A stretch of 64,000 nt of DNA from Alphaproteobacteria bacterium WMHbin7 (GCA_002753155.1 PDZW01000006.1:57780-121779), one strand, 5' to 3'; shown: positions 30,774 to 40,893, counted from the stretch's first letter. A program made the numbers and translations. Notes: generated from the letters alone by a model not told the origin.

Positions 30774-31808
30774 ATGAAGCCCGTCTGGCTGCTGCTGCCC
30801 CTGCTGCTGGTTTTTGGGCCAAGCGTTCCTGCCCAGGAAAGCGGGCAAGTGCCCTATATCGATACCCACGCCCATCTGCACGGCGCCATGGGCCAGGGCC
30901 GCTCGGACTATGAAGGGGCAGCGCGCCTAGCCCTCCAGGTCATGGACGAACTAGGCATCCGCCAGACCATCCTGCTTCCCCCGCCCTTCACTTCGGGCCA
31001 CGACGTCGCCTACGACATCGAAACCCTAAAGCCGGTCATCGACAAATATCCCGGTCGTTTCCGCTTCATGGCGGGTGGCGGCAGTCTTAGCCCCCTGCTG
31101 CTCGATGCCGCCAGAAGCGGCCAAGTCAGCGAGGAGACGAGGAGCCGCTTCATCGCGGTGGCGGAACGGGTGGCGGCTTCGGGTGCTGTCGCTTTCGGCG
31201 AACTGGCGCTCGAACATTTCGGGCTGGGTCCCGGCCACCAGTACGAATATGTGCCGCCCGACCATCCGTTATTGCTGCTGCTGGCCGACATCGGTGCCGA
31301 GAAGGACATGGTGTTGGAAGTGCATATGGAGGCCATCGAACGCGAGGCCCCCACCGCCTCGCGCTACGTCGCCTTCGGCAATCCGGCCGTCATGAAGCCC
31401 AATATCGAGGCCTTCGAGCGCCTGCTCGCCCACAATCCGAAAACCCGCTTCGTCTGGTCGCATATGGGATGGGACAATACCGGACAACGCACCCCCGCCC
31501 TGATGGCCCGCCTGCTGGCGAAGCATCCCAATCTGTTCGTGAATATCAAGATGGGGCCCGACAGCCTGCCCGTGAACCGCCCCCTGGAGCGGGGCAGTGG
31601 ACTGGTTCCGGAATGGGCGCAACTGATCGCGACATTTACCGACCGCATCATGCTGGGCAGCGACCAGTTCTATGTGACCCCGGCCTCAAACAAGCGCTTT
31701 CCCATCCATATGCGCCCGGTGCGCGACCTTCTGGACGCCCTGCCCAGGGATCAGGCGGTCAAGGTCGGTTACGAAAACGCCATCCGCGTCTACCGGCTGG
31801 AACGCTAA
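30774..31808 (+). CDS. Secreted amidohydrolase-family protein
   Basis: 344 residues from ATG 30774 (GTG 30771 is also possible); GGAGGAGG lies just upstream. Signal peptide ([18 protein letters not shown]), then a TIM-barrel amidohydrolase of the COG2159 type: IDTHAHLHG supplies the HxH metal pair, EVHMEA and WSHMGWD give later ligands, and MLGSDQFY the Asp. Substrate unknown; a periplasmic lactonase or decarboxylase-type activity is possible. Confidence 0.8.
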   Translation: MKPVWLLLPLLLVFGPSVPAQESGQVPYIDTHAHLHGAMGQGRSDYEGAARLALQVMDELGIRQTILLPPPFTSGHDVAYDIETLKPVIDKYPGRFRFMAGGGSLSPLLLDAARSGQVSEETRSRFIAVAERVAASGAVAFGELALEHFGLGPGHQYEYVPPDHPLLLLLADIGAEKDMVLEVHMEAIEREAPTASRYVAFGNPAVMKPNIEAFERLLAHNPKTRFVWSHMGWDNTGQRTPALMARLLAKHPNLFVNIKMGPDSLPVNRPLERGSGLVPEWAQLIATFTDRIMLGSDQFYVTPASNKRFPIHMRPVRDLLDALPRDQAVKVGYENAIRVYRLER

Positions 31809-31818
31809 ACAGAATTGA

Positions 31819-32010
31819 TCACACCATGCCAATCGCCTGAGATTCATATGTCCCTCGCCGGGCGCTTGCCTTCGGCAAGCTTGGCCGCCGCCTCAACGGC
31901 GGCTGGGACGCTGATCACACCATGCCAATCGCCTGAGATTCATATGTCCCTCGCCGGGCGGTTGCCTTCGGCAAACTTGGCCGCCGCCTCAACGGCGGCC
32001 AGAAGGGCCG
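31819..32010. repeat. Two 96-bp tandem repeats copying the gapR 3' end
   Basis: Copies start at 31819 and 31915 with exact 96-bp period; the first 12 bases recur at 32011, inside gapR. Each copy, read on the minus strand, ends in codons for QAIGMV plus TGA, as gapR does, with synonymous differences. Each also holds a 7-bp hairpin around TTC (31864-31880 in the first copy) and a GCCGCC/GGCGGC hairpin that could act as a terminator. Confidence 0.85.
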
Positions 32011-32271
32011 TCACACCATGCCGATGGCTTGCATATAAAGTTCGAGCAGTTCTTCCTGCTCCTTGCGATCCTGGGGATCGGCCTTGCGGATGCGGATGAG
32101 CTGGCGGATGATCTTGGTATCGAATCCGGCGGACTTGGCCTCGGAATAGACATCCTTGATGTCGGCTGCCAGGGCCGTTTTTTCCTCTTCGAGACGCTCG
32201 ACGCGCTCGATGAAGGACTTCAGGCGTTCGCCCGTAATGCCGCCCTTGTTGCTGGGTTTGTCCGCCGACAT
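32011..32271 (-). CDS. gapR: GapR-like nucleoid-associated protein (DUF2312)
   Basis: 86 residues, start ATG 32271 with AAGGA 7 nt upstream. GapR of Caulobacter binds overtwisted AT-rich DNA and aids topoisomerases during replication. The sequence is the family's: GITGERLKSFIERVERLEEEK (coiled coil), VYSEAKSAGFDTKIIRQLI, RIRKADPQDRKEQEELLELY. Its 3' end is copied twice downstream as 96-bp repeats. Confidence 0.93.
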   Translation of the reverse strand: MSADKPSNKGGITGERLKSFIERVERLEEEKTALAADIKDVYSEAKSAGFDTKIIRQLIRIRKADPQDRKEQEELLELYMQAIGMV

Positions 32272-32353
32272 GATGCTATCCTTACTTTGAACTCGAAGGG
32301 CGGCAGATTGCCAAAGCCGGGAGCAGGAGGCAACAGCTTCCTTAAAACCCCCT

Positions 32354-32381
32354 CTTGCGGATGAGGTTTTTTTCCCCATAT
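32354..32381 (+). promoter_or_regulatory. Heat-shock (RpoH-type) promoter of clpB
   Basis: CTTG at 32354-32357, then 16 bp, then CCCCATAT at 32374-32381, close to the sigma-32 consensus (CTTGAA and CCCCATnT). It lies about 80 bp before the clpB ATG, in the expected orientation. Confidence 0.6.
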
Positions 32382-32461
32382 CTCGGCCGGGACGTTAATC
32401 TAGAGGGGTTTGCAGGCGGCTGCAGGTCAGAGCCTTAAACCCTGTCACAAGGAAGCGATGC

Positions 32462-35038
32462 ATGGATCTCGAGAAATATTCCGACCGCTGCAAGGGTTTC
32501 ATGCAGTCGGCCCAGATGCTGGCCTTGCGCAGCGGTCACCAGATGTTCACGCCCGAGCATCTTCTGAAAGTCCTGTTGGAGGACCAGGAAGGGCTGGCGG
32601 CCAATCTGATCACCGAGGCAGGCGGCGATGCCAAGGCGGCCCTCAAATCCGTCGAGGCGGTGCTGGACAAGCTGCCCAAGGTCGAGGGCAGCGGCGCCGG
32701 GCAGATCTATCTGACCCCCGAACTGGCCCGTGTGCTGAAAAGTGCCGAGACCCTGGCCGAGAAGGCAGGCGATTCCTTCGTCACCGCCGAGCGCCTGTTA
32801 ATGGCGCTCGCCCTGGCCGCCGGAACGCCTTCGGCCAAGGCGCTGACTGATGCCAAGGCCACCGCCCACAACCTGAACCGAGCCATCGAGAATGTGCGCA
32901 AGGGCAGGCAGGCCCATTCCGCCTCGGCCGAGAATTCCTATGACGCGCTCAAGAAATATGCCCGCGATCTGACCCAAGCGGCCCGCGACGGCAAGCTTGA
33001 TCCCGTGATCGGACGGGACGAGGAAATCAGGCGCACCATTCAGGTGCTGGCCCGCAGGACGAAAAACAATCCCGTGCTGATCGGTGAACCCGGCGTCGGC
33101 AAGACTGCCATCGTCGAAGGCTTGGCGCTGCGCATCGTCAATGGCGACGTGCCCGAAGCGCTGAAAGACAAAAAACTGATGGTGCTGGATCTGGGAGCCC
33201 TGGTGGCGGGCGCCAAGTTCAGGGGCGAGTTTGAGGAGCGCTTGAAGGCCGTACTGAACGAAACCACGGCGGCCGAAGGCAACATCATTCTGTTCATCGA
33301 CGAGATGCACACGCTGGTGGGCGCAGGTGCTGCCGAAGGATCGATGGACGCCTCGAACCTTCTTAAACCCGCTTTGGCCAGGGGCGAATTGCATTGCGTG
33401 GGCGCCACCACGTTGAACGAATACCGCAAGCATGTCGAAAAAGATGCCGCCCTGGCTAGGCGTTTCCAGCCTGTCTTCGTGGACGAACCCACCATCGAGG
33501 ACACGGTCTCCATCTTACGCGGCATCAAGGAAAAATACGAATTGCACCATGGCGTACGTATCGCCGACGGTGCCCTGGTGGCGGCCACCACGCTATCCGC
33601 CCGCTACATCACCGACCGTTTCCTGCCCGACAAGGCAATCGATCTGGTCGACGAGGCGGCTTCCCGCCTGCGTATGGAAGTCGATTCCAAGCCCGAGGCG
33701 CTGGACGAGCTGGACCGCCGCGTCGTGCAGTTGAAGATCGAGCGCGAGGCGCTTAAGAAGGAGCCCGACGCAGCATCCAAGGACCGCTTGCAAAAGCTGG
33801 AAGACGAATTGGCCGGGCTTGAGAAGAAAGCGTCCGACATGGCAGCCAGTTGGAAATCGGCCAAGGACGGGCTGGCCAACGCCACCAAGATCAAGGAACT
33901 GCTGGAACAGGCCCGCATCGAGGTCGAGAAGGCGCAGCGCGAGGGCAAGTACGAACGCGCCGGAGAACTGCTCTATTCCGCCATCCCAGAGCTTGAAAAG
34001 AAGCTAGCCAAGGCCGATGGTGGCTCGGACAAAAGTGGGCTGAAAGAAACCGTCACGCCTGAACTGATCGCAGGCGTGGTTTCGCGCTGGACCGGCGTTC
34101 CGGTTGACAAGATGCTGGAGGGCGAGCGCGCCAAACTGCTCGCCATGGAAAAGAATCTGCAAAAGCGCGTCGTTGGCCAGGAGGAGGCCGTGCTTGCCGT
34201 TTCGAATGCCGTGCGCCGCTCGCGCGCAGGCCTGGCCGATCCGCACCGGCCCATCGGCTCCTTCCTCTTTCTGGGCCCCACCGGCGTTGGCAAGACGGAA
34301 TTATGCAAGGCCCTGGCGGAATTCCTGTTCGACGATGACACGGCGCTTTTGCGCATCGACATGTCGGAATACATGGAGAAACATTCGGTGGCCCGTCTGA
34401 TCGGCGCCCCTCCCGGCTATGTCGGCTATGACGAGGGCGGTGCTTTGGCCGAAGCGGTGCGCAGGCGGCCCTATCAGGTCATTCTGTTCGACGAGGTGGA
34501 GAAAGCCCATCCCGATGTCTTCAATGTGCTTTTGCAAGTGCTCGACGACGGACGCCTGACCGATGGCCATGGCCGCACGATCGATTTTCGCAACACACTG
34601 ATCGTGCTCACCTCGAATCTGGGAGCGGATATTCTGGCCAATCAGCCTGAGGGCGAAGACTCGGCCTCGGTCAAGGAACCGGTGATGGAGATCGTGCGGG
34701 CCTCGTTCCGCCCGGAATTCCTGAACCGCCTGGACGAGATTCTGCTTTTCCATCGCCTAAGTCGTGCCCATATGGACGGCATCGTCGATATCCAGCTGGG
34801 CCGCTTAAGGAAGCTGCTGGCTGATCGCAAGATCACGCTGGATCTCGACAAGAAGGCCATCACTTGGCTGGGCGATCAGGGCTACAATCCGGTCTATGGG
34901 GCCAGGCCCTTGAAGCGCCTGATTCAGCAGGCCTTGCAGAATCCGCTGGCCGGGCTGTTGCTGGAGGGCACGGTCAAGGACGGCCAGACCGTCAAGGTAG
35001 GCGTTAAAGGCGGTGAATTGGATATCAGGCCGGGTTGA
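32462..35038 (+). CDS. clpB: ATP-dependent disaggregase ClpB
   Basis: 858 residues, standard length. ClpB pulls aggregated proteins apart with DnaK. Order: Clp N domain with two repeats (1-145), AAA-1 (Walker [14 protein letters not shown] near 207, Walker [15 protein letters not shown]), the coiled-coil middle domain (about 400-525), AAA-2 ([11 protein letters not shown] near 606, [15 protein letters not shown]) and the C-terminal domain. No IGF loop, so it is ClpB rather than ClpA/C. AAGGA precedes the ATG. Confidence 0.97.
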   Translation: MDLEKYSDRCKGFMQSAQMLALRSGHQMFTPEHLLKVLLEDQEGLAANLITEAGGDAKAALKSVEAVLDKLPKVEGSGAGQIYLTPELARVLKSAETLAEKAGDSFVTAERLLMALALAAGTPSAKALTDAKATAHNLNRAIENVRKGRQAHSASAENSYDALKKYARDLTQAARDGKLDPVIGRDEEIRRTIQVLARRTKNNPVLIGEPGVGKTAIVEGLALRIVNGDVPEALKDKKLMVLDLGALVAGAKFRGEFEERLKAVLNETTAAEGNIILFIDEMHTLVGAGAAEGSMDASNLLKPALARGELHCVGATTLNEYRKHVEKDAALARRFQPVFVDEPTIEDTVSILRGIKEKYELHHGVRIADGALVAATTLSARYITDRFLPDKAIDLVDEAASRLRMEVDSKPEALDELDRRVVQLKIEREALKKEPDAASKDRLQKLEDELAGLEKKASDMAASWKSAKDGLANATKIKELLEQARIEVEKAQREGKYERAGELLYSAIPELEKKLAKADGGSDKSGLKETVTPELIAGVVSRWTGVPVDKMLEGERAKLLAMEKNLQKRVVGQEEAVLAVSNAVRRSRAGLADPHRPIGSFLFLGPTGVGKTELCKALAEFLFDDDTALLRIDMSEYMEKHSVARLIGAPPGYVGYDEGGALAEAVRRRPYQVILFDEVEKAHPDVFNVLLQVLDDGRLTDGHGRTIDFRNTLIVLTSNLGADILANQPEGEDSASVKEPVMEIVRASFRPEFLNRLDEILLFHRLSRAHMDGIVDIQLGRLRKLLADRKITLDLDKKAITWLGDQGYNPVYGARPLKRLIQQALQNPLAGLLLEGTVKDGQTVKVGVKGGELDIRPG

Positions 35039-35181
35039 GCACCTGCTTTAGAACCGCCTGCCTCCGGATTTCATTGAATTCTCAGGCTAATTTGTGGGGG
35101 CCGTGTCGGCTTGGCGACAAGGCGCAGGCACCCCATGTATTCGAATAGATGAATTTGCCCGGAGAATATGAATGGAATACA
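35039..35181. other. Intergenic DNA between clpB and the palindromic element
   Basis: About 140 bases of non-coding sequence after clpB. No convincing T-tailed terminator or promoter is visible. Together with the element that follows it makes a gene-free gap of some 430 bases. Confidence 0.4.
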
Positions 35182-35444
35182 ATACCAGCTTGCAGAATGA
35201 ATGACCTATTTCGTGGCGGCCAGTCGCCATGTCCGGGCAGGCAGGACGCGAAGGGCGATGTGGTTCATCGTCCGAGCGGCCTAACAAACCCGGCATGGCG
35301 AATGGCCCACCGCAGGCCGGGCGCTTTTTCACGGGCAATGCGTTGCGAAACGCTTACTGTGAACCACACAGCCGCGCGTTCCGCGCCTGTTGCCCGCGAA
35401 AAATCGCTCCGGCGAAATAAGTCATTCATTCTGCAAACTGGTAT
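35182..35444. mobile_element. 263-bp MITE-like palindromic element (E2)
   Basis: Outer arms 35182-35213 and 35413-35444 are inverted repeats over 32 bp with two mismatches (left starts ATACCAGCTTGCAG, right ends CTGCAAACTGGTAT), again bounded by TA. An inner stem pairs 35323-35338 with 35390-35405. Between its arms are three small hairpins (GCGTT/AACGC, CTGTG/CACAG, GCGCG/CGCGC). The core aligns with the element at 12963-13233, including the shared CGAAAAATCGCTCCGGCGAAA split at 35397. It ends 24 bp before the kinase start, so it forms that gene's upstream leader. Confidence 0.72.
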
Positions 35445-35467
35445 AAGGAGGCAGATTCGGGAGATCA

Positions 35468-37525
35468 GTGGGCATGCCGGAAGTCTCACATATGGCACGG
35501 ACGATGCGCATGCCGGCACGCCGCCTGACATTTCTTGTCGGGTTTTTGTTCATCCTGCTCTTCAACGTCGTTCTGGTCGGCTGGCTCGCCAGCTTGCATC
35601 AATCCATGCTGGAACACGGGCGGGATACCGTTCAGGGTCTGATCGCAGTCTTTCGAACCCACGCCGAACGGCTGCTGGGCGAAATCGACCAAGCTATTCT
35701 TGAATTCAAGGACTTTCCCTACGCCATCAGTTCCCAGGACATGGAAAAGCTGATGCTCTTCAAGCGCAAGCAGAACCCCTCCATTCTAAACATCTTCCGG
35801 GTCGACAAGAACGGGCAGATAGGTGCCTGGACAGGGGGCGAATGGAAGCCCGACGTCACCGACCGCCCCTATTTCACCCTGCATCGCGATCAACCGGACT
35901 TGGGGCTGTATGTCGACAGCCCAAAGCAGTCGCGACTGAAGCCGGGAAAATGGTTCATCAGCTTAAGCCGCGCCGTCAGAACACCGAAAGGTGATTTTGA
36001 CGGCAGCCTAGCCATCAGTATCGACCTCGATGAACTAGATGAGAAATTCCTGGCCATTTTCGACACGCCCGGCGCCTCTGTCTTGCTAACCCACTTCAAT
36101 GGACAGATTCTTTTGCGTCAACCCGAGGGCGAGGGAATTGCGGGAAGCACCCTGCCTTCCTTCCAGGGTCGTAATGGCGGCTTTCCCGAATTGACCTTCT
36201 GGTTCGCCACCTCGCCGATTGACCATCAAGAGCGGCTCGTCGCCTTTCATAACGTTCCGGGATTTCCGATTGCGGTCGGCGTGACCATTCTGAAGAAAAA
36301 CATCTTCGCTGACTGGTATCGCTATTTGTCCCTGGCCATTTTCCTGTCCCTGGCGGTCACATCGGCCACCATTTTCGTGATATGGCGCATAGCAGGCTCG
36401 CTTGAGCGGCGCGAGCGCTCCATCCGGCGCCTGCGCGACAGCCGCGCTTCAATCACCGCCCAGCTTCAGTATCAGCAGACCCTGCTCAACGCCATTCCCG
36501 TGCCGATTGCCACCAGCGATGACAAGGGGGTCTTCATTCAGTGCAACAACGCCTTTCTGCGCTGGATTGGCCTTTCCGTAACGGAAGTCCTGGGCCGTAC
36601 CTGCACCAGCCTTATGCCTGCCCCGGTGGTCGAGAAATATCGCAAGTCCTTCGATGAGATTCTGGAGGCAGGAGGACAAATTAAATTGGATGTCGAATGG
36701 CACGATCCCCACGGAAAAGCCAGATACGCCATGATTTACCGCACAGCACATCAGGGAATCGATGGGCGCGGCGCGGCCATCATCAGCATCATCATCGACG
36801 TCACGGCCCAGAAAACGATCGAGGATGAACTGAAGCGATCAAACGGCGAGCTTGAGCAATTTTCCTATGCCATCTCACACGATCTTCAGGAACCTTTGCG
36901 CATGGTGTCCAGCTATCTGACGTTGATCGAGCGTCGCTACAAGGACGTGCTGGACAAGGACGGACTGGAATTCATCGACTTCGCCGTCGATGGTGCCAAA
37001 CGCATGAGCGGCATGATTCAAGGCCTGCTTGAATATTCGCGCGTCAACCGCAAGGGACAAAGCTTCCGCCCGGTCGAGTTAGAGACGGTTACCCGCGACG
37101 CCCTAGTCAATCTGGCCCTTGCTCTTAGCGAAAGCGAAGGATCAGTCGATCTGCAACCTCTGCCCGAGGTCATGGGCGATCCTGGTCAATTGATGCGCCT
37201 GATGCAGAATCTAATCGGCAATGCCCTGAAGTACCGAGCCCCCGGACAGCCCCCCAAAGTCGTCATCTCGGCTCTGCGTGAGGAGGATCACTGGATCGTC
37301 ACCGTCGCCGACAATGGCATCGGCATCAAATCCGATGATATCGGGCGGCTGTTCCGGGTTTTCCAGCGGCTGCATGCCAGAAGCAGCTACGAGGGTTACG
37401 GCATTGGGCTGGCGGTTTGCCGGCGCATCGTGGAACGCCATGGCGGGCGCATCTGGGTGGAAAGCGAGCCTGGGCAGGGATCGCGCTTCAATTTCTCGCT
37501 GCCCGCAACGAACGGCGATGCCTGA
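35468..37525 (+). CDS. Membrane sensor histidine kinase (dCache-PAS-HisKA-HATPase)
   Basis: 685 residues. Two membrane helices (about 18-42 and 280-302) bracket a periplasmic double-Cache sensor with WTGGEWKPDVTDRPYF typical of PDC folds. Then a PAS domain (about 335-450) and a phytochrome-like kinase: H471 in [27 protein letters not shown] and [18 protein letters not shown]. No receiver domain. GTG 35468 has GGGAGA 5 nt upstream; ATG 35474 is the alternative. The kinase core closely resembles that of the CheB-CheR fusion at 4256. The stop overlaps mutM by 8 bp. Confidence 0.9.
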   Translation: MGMPEVSHMARTMRMPARRLTFLVGFLFILLFNVVLVGWLASLHQSMLEHGRDTVQGLIAVFRTHAERLLGEIDQAILEFKDFPYAISSQDMEKLMLFKRKQNPSILNIFRVDKNGQIGAWTGGEWKPDVTDRPYFTLHRDQPDLGLYVDSPKQSRLKPGKWFISLSRAVRTPKGDFDGSLAISIDLDELDEKFLAIFDTPGASVLLTHFNGQILLRQPEGEGIAGSTLPSFQGRNGGFPELTFWFATSPIDHQERLVAFHNVPGFPIAVGVTILKKNIFADWYRYLSLAIFLSLAVTSATIFVIWRIAGSLERRERSIRRLRDSRASITAQLQYQQTLLNAIPVPIATSDDKGVFIQCNNAFLRWIGLSVTEVLGRTCTSLMPAPVVEKYRKSFDEILEAGGQIKLDVEWHDPHGKARYAMIYRTAHQGIDGRGAAIISIIIDVTAQKTIEDELKRSNGELEQFSYAISHDLQEPLRMVSSYLTLIERRYKDVLDKDGLEFIDFAVDGAKRMSGMIQGLLEYSRVNRKGQSFRPVELETVTRDALVNLALALSESEGSVDLQPLPEVMGDPGQLMRLMQNLIGNALKYRAPGQPPKVVISALREEDHWIVTVADNGIGIKSDDIGRLFRVFQRLHARSSYEGYGIGLAVCRRIVERHGGRIWVESEPGQGSRFNFSLPATNGDA

Positions 37526-38345
37526 ACTGCCCGAAGTCGAAACGGTGGTTCAGGGCCTGCGCAAGGTCCTGGAAGGCGCTGTCATCGAACAGGCCTGGGT
37601 GCGCAGGCCCGATCTGCGTCTGCCCTTTCCCAAAGGCCTGGCTGGCAAGCTTAAAGGACAAACAATCGAGCGCATTGCTAGGCGGGCAAAATATGTCCTG
37701 TGCCATCTGTCGAAAGGTCAGGTACTGCTGATTCATCTGGGCATGTCGGGTCGCGTCAAGCTGGGCAAGGGCGCAATACCTGAGGGAAAGCACGCGCATT
37801 TCGTTATCCGGACAGATGACGGAAACTGGGCCTGCCTGGAAGACCCCAGACGTTTCGGCGCCGTCGACTTGATCGATCAAGCCCTTCTGTCCAGCCATCC
37901 CTTTCTGGCTGGGCTCGGCCCCGAACCGCTGGAGAAGGATTTTGACGGAAAGATGCTTCACAAAGGGCTGGCCCGGCGTAAGGGGCCCATCAAGCCCGCC
38001 TTGATGGATCAGAAGCTGGTGGCCGGAATCGGCAATATTTATGCCAGCGAAGCTTTATTTCGCGCCTTTATCTCGCCGCTCAGGCCCTGCAGCAGTCTGA
38101 CCCTGACGGAATGCAAGGCCCTGGTCAGGACGGTCAAGGACGTCCTTGCCGCAGCCATCGAAAGCGGCGGCTCTTCCTTACGCGATCATGTGCGCCCTGA
38201 CGGCGAGCTTGGCTATTTCCAGCATCATTTCGCTGTTTACGCACAAGAAGGCGAGGCCTGTCCGCGCTGCCGCGCCAAGGCCCGCATTCTGCGCATCGTT
38301 CAGGCGGGACGCAGCAGCTTCTATTGCAAGCGCTGCCAGCGGTAA
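37518..38345 (+). CDS. mutM: Formamidopyrimidine-DNA glycosylase
   Basis: 275 residues. Base-excision repair enzyme removing 8-oxoguanine opposite C, with AP-lyase activity. It has the essential N-terminus PELPEVETV (catalytic Pro2 and Glu3), IHLGMSGRVK (Lys), the late H2TH segment GIGNIYASEALF, and a C-terminal zinc finger with four Cys (CPRC and CKRC). ATG 37518 lies within the end of the kinase gene. Confidence 0.96.
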   Translation: MPELPEVETVVQGLRKVLEGAVIEQAWVRRPDLRLPFPKGLAGKLKGQTIERIARRAKYVLCHLSKGQVLLIHLGMSGRVKLGKGAIPEGKHAHFVIRTDDGNWACLEDPRRFGAVDLIDQALLSSHPFLAGLGPEPLEKDFDGKMLHKGLARRKGPIKPALMDQKLVAGIGNIYASEALFRAFISPLRPCSSLTLTECKALVRTVKDVLAAAIESGGSSLRDHVRPDGELGYFQHHFAVYAQEGEACPRCRAKARILRIVQAGRSSFYCKRCQR

Positions 38346-38361
38346 GGTAGAACCATCCCTT

Positions 38362-38718
38362 ATGAAATGGCCCGTCCTTCTTGCCCTGATCCTGAGCCTA
38401 GCACAGCCCGCTCTGGCGGAAAGCGGCTTTCTGTCGGGGTCGGGCGATCTGCCTTTGATGCCGGGCCTTCTGGAAGATCAGAAGGCGGCGGTAATCTTCG
38501 ATACGCCCGAGGGCAGAATCGCCCATTTCGCCGCCCAAGGCGCTGCCTTACCCGCCGAGGTCAAACGCTTCTACGAAGAAGCCCTGCCCGAACTGGGCTG
38601 GACATCGACCGGCCCCAACCGCTTCAAGCGCGAGGGTGAAATCTTGCAACTGACAATCAAAAAGGACGGAAAAAAAGGCCTCGAAGTCCGTTTCGATCTG
38701 ACCCCGTCTCGTCCATAA
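38362..38718 (+). CDS. Hypothetical secreted protein
   Basis: 118 residues. Signal peptide ([17 protein letters not shown]), then a small domain with [21 protein letters not shown] and a C-terminal half rich in charged residues ([15 protein letters not shown]). It resembles short alphaproteobacterial periplasmic proteins seen beside enoyl-CoA hydratase or mutM genes; no function is known to me. Directly downstream of mutM (16 bp). Confidence 0.75.
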   Translation: MKWPVLLALILSLAQPALAESGFLSGSGDLPLMPGLLEDQKAAVIFDTPEGRIAHFAAQGAALPAEVKRFYEEALPELGWTSTGPNRFKREGEILQLTIKKDGKKGLEVRFDLTPSRP

Positions 38719-38746
38719 TAAGATAAATCCCACCAGGAGATGCCGC

Positions 38747-39523
38747 ATGACCTTTGAAAACATCATCGTCGAAGCCAGGGGCCGCGTTGGCCTGATCACG
38801 CTCAACCGTCCCAAGGCCTTGAATGCGCTCTCCAGCGCGCTGATCGGCGAGTTGGGACAAGCCCTCGACAGATTCGAAGCCGATGCCGACATCGGCTGCA
38901 TCGTGCTGACCGGCAGCGAAAAAGCCTTTGCCGCCGGAGCCGACATCAAGGAGATGGCGCCCAAGACCTATATGGACGTCTATCTATCCGACTTCATCAC
39001 CAAGGACTGGGAGCGCGTGGCCAAGTGCAGAAAGCCCGTGATCGCCGCCGTGGCCGGCTATGCGCTGGGTGGGGGCTGCGAACTGGCCATGATGTGCGAT
39101 TTCATTCTGGCCGCCGACAATGCCAAATTCGGCCAGCCCGAAATTTCCCTTGGCATCATTCCCGGAGCGGGCGGCACACAGCGTCTGACGCGCCTTGTCG
39201 GCAAGTCGAAGGCGATGGAAATGGTTCTGACCGGACGCAACATGGACGCCGCCGAGGCGGAGCGCTCAGGCCTGGTCAGCCGCATCGTGCCCCTGGCCGA
39301 TCTGTTGGATGAAGCCCTGAAGGTGGCCGAGCGCATCGCCGCCATGTCGCTGCCCGCCACCATGATCGCCAAGGAGAGCGTTAACCGCGCCTTGGAAACC
39401 ACGCTGGCCGAGGGTGTCCGCTTTGAGCGCCGCCTGTTCCATTCCCTGTTCTCGACCGAGGACAAGATGGAAGGCATGGCCGCCTTCAGCGAAAAGCGTC
39501 AGCCCGACTTCAAGCATCGTTAG
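38747..39523 (+). CDS. Enoyl-CoA hydratase
   Basis: 258 residues, crotonase fold; hydrates trans-2-enoyl-CoA in fatty acid or short-chain acid oxidation. [11 protein letters not shown] is the oxyanion-hole and CoA-binding segment, [16 protein letters not shown] contains the first catalytic Glu region, and [15 protein letters not shown] the second Glu. AGGAG precedes the ATG. Chain-length preference cannot be told. Confidence 0.95.
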   Translation: MTFENIIVEARGRVGLITLNRPKALNALSSALIGELGQALDRFEADADIGCIVLTGSEKAFAAGADIKEMAPKTYMDVYLSDFITKDWERVAKCRKPVIAAVAGYALGGGCELAMMCDFILAADNAKFGQPEISLGIIPGAGGTQRLTRLVGKSKAMEMVLTGRNMDAAEAERSGLVSRIVPLADLLDEALKVAERIAAMSLPATMIAKESVNRALETTLAEGVRFERRLFHSLFSTEDKMEGMAAFSEKRQPDFKHR

Positions 39524-39535
39524 TTCCCTTGCCCC

Positions 39536-39568
39536 GACCGCCTCCTTGCCTTGCGCAAGGCGGCGGTC
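39536..39568 (+). terminator. Candidate terminator after the enoyl-CoA hydratase gene
   Basis: GACCGCC (39536-39542) pairs with GGCGGTC (39562-39568), with an inner GCCTT/AAGGC stem. There is only a short TT after it, so termination is likely but unproven. Confidence 0.4.
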
Positions 39569-39606
39569 TTGGCTATGGTCCCGGTACAAGACATAGGAAA
39601 GACACC

Positions 39607-39915
39607 ATGGATATCGTGCTGGTTCCGCTGTTCGGATTGATCAACCTTCTGATCGATCTTTATATCTACGCCCTGGTCGCGGTAGTCATTTTAAGTTGGC
39701 TGACCTCGTTCGGCGTGATCAATAACCACAACCAGTTTGTCGCCAGTGTGCAGCGCTTCTTGTACCGCATCACCGAACCTGCCCTGGGCCCCATCCGCCG
39801 CATGATACCTGACCTGGGCGGACTTGATTTATCACCCATGATCCTGCTTTTAGGGCTTTGGTTCCTTCAGGGTATGTTGAGCCGTCTTGCCATCCACCTT
39901 TTATCGACCGGCTGA
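39607..39915 (+). CDS. yggT: YggT family membrane protein
   Basis: 102 residues with two hydrophobic pairs of helices. YVLI-like core: LINLLIDLYIYALVAVVILSWL, then the conserved RFLYRITEPALGPIRRMIP and a final helix. YggT proteins may aid envelope or osmotic functions; the role is poorly known. ATG 39607 with GGAAAG upstream; the longer frame from 39529 has a non-homologous start. Overlaps the DUF167 gene. Confidence 0.9.
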   Translation: MDIVLVPLFGLINLLIDLYIYALVAVVILSWLTSFGVINNHNQFVASVQRFLYRITEPALGPIRRMIPDLGGLDLSPMILLLGLWFLQGMLSRLAIHLLSTG

Positions 39916-40201
39916 CCACCGGACTCGCCTGTTCGTGCGCCTGACTCCCAAGGCGCGCGCCGAGCGCATCGAAGGCACCATCTTGGATGGCGACGGTCAA
40001 TTGCGCTTGAAGATCGCGGTCACGGCACCGCCCGAGGACGGCAAGGCCAATGCCAGCCTGATCGCCTGTCTCGCCAAGCGCTTGAAGATCGCCAAATCCG
40101 CCATTCAACTTGAAAGCGGTGCCACCAGCCGCCTGAAGACACTGGTGATCGAGGGAGCGGCAGACGATATGTCGGCCAAGCTGGATGCGCTGGTTGATTA
40201 A
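39887..40201 (+). CDS. DUF167 (YggU) family protein
   Basis: 104 residues with the DUF167 pattern: RLFVRLTPKARAERIEG, LKIAVTAPPEDGKANASLI, KSAIQLESGATSRLKTLVI. Function unknown; the gene commonly adjoins yggT. The start is TTG 39887, 29 bp inside yggT, giving the FYRPAD opening common in alphaproteobacterial members; a later start is possible. Confidence 0.88.
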   Translation: MPSTFYRPADHRTRLFVRLTPKARAERIEGTILDGDGQLRLKIAVTAPPEDGKANASLIACLAKRLKIAKSAIQLESGATSRLKTLVIEGAADDMSAKLDALVD

Positions 40202-40246
40202 CCCTCATCAAGGCCTGTCCTGGGTTGACCCCATTATGCTGGCCCC

Positions 40247-40861
40247 ATGACGCTGCTGCTGCTTTCCATCCTTCTTTTTTTGGTCGCCCATATCCTGCCG
40301 GCCCTGCCCAAGGCGCGCGCCCGCCTTGTCGCCTGTTTGGGCGAGAAGACCTATCTGCTGGCCTATGGCGCCCTGTCGCTTCTGCTTCTGGCCTTGGTGG
40401 CCCATGCTTACGTCCAGGCAGAACGCAGTCCGCTTTGGCCGGTCGAGACCTGGATGCGCCACACAACACTTCTGGTCATGCTGCCCGTCTGCCTGCTGCT
40501 GGTCATCGCCTTCACCACGCCCAATCCCTATTCGATCGGCATTGGTGCCAGGGGCTTTGATCCCGCAAACCCGGGGCCGCTGCGAATGACCCGCCATCCC
40601 CTGCTGCTGGCCCTAGCCCTGTGGGCGGCGATTCACCTGCTTCCCAACGGCGACGGCGAATCTCTGGTGATGTTCGGATTCTTTCTGCTTCTGGCCCTGG
40701 CCGGATTTCCCATGATGAAGGCCAAGCGTAAGGCCCCGCCCTTCCCCTCCCGGCGGCCGGTTCTTTCGGATATCGGCTGGTGGCGCCTGATCCTGGCGGT
40801 CTTGCTTTATGCCGCCCTGCTTTGGGCGCATCCCGTCGTTATCGGGGTTGATCCGCTATAA
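40247..40861 (+). CDS. NnrU family membrane protein
   Basis: 204 residues, five or six hydrophobic helices. It matches NnrU/isoprenylcysteine methyltransferase-like proteins: LLLSILLFLVAHILPALP at the start, then PGPLRMTRHPLLLALALWA, the conserved R-HP segment. NnrU was first linked to denitrification gene clusters, but no nitrite or nitric oxide reductase lies here. Follows DUF167 by 45 bp. Confidence 0.87.
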   Translation: MTLLLLSILLFLVAHILPALPKARARLVACLGEKTYLLAYGALSLLLLALVAHAYVQAERSPLWPVETWMRHTTLLVMLPVCLLLVIAFTTPNPYSIGIGARGFDPANPGPLRMTRHPLLLALALWAAIHLLPNGDGESLVMFGFFLLLALAGFPMMKAKRKAPPFPSRRPVLSDIGWWRLILAVLLYAALLWAHPVVIGVDPL

Positions 40862-40865
40862 CAGT

Positions 40866-40893
40866 TTGCATTCATCGTGACCGATGAATGCAA
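40866..40893. terminator. Bidirectional terminator-like hairpin
   Basis: A perfect 12-bp stem: TTGCATTCATCG pairs with CGATGAATGCAA around a TGAC loop, 4 bp after the nnrU-type stop. T's are few on either side, so it may instead stabilise the 3' end. Confidence 0.5.

Noticed and set aside
31819..32022. Possible CRISPR array
   Set aside because: Units are 96 bp with no spacers, only two full copies, and they copy the gapR 3' end.
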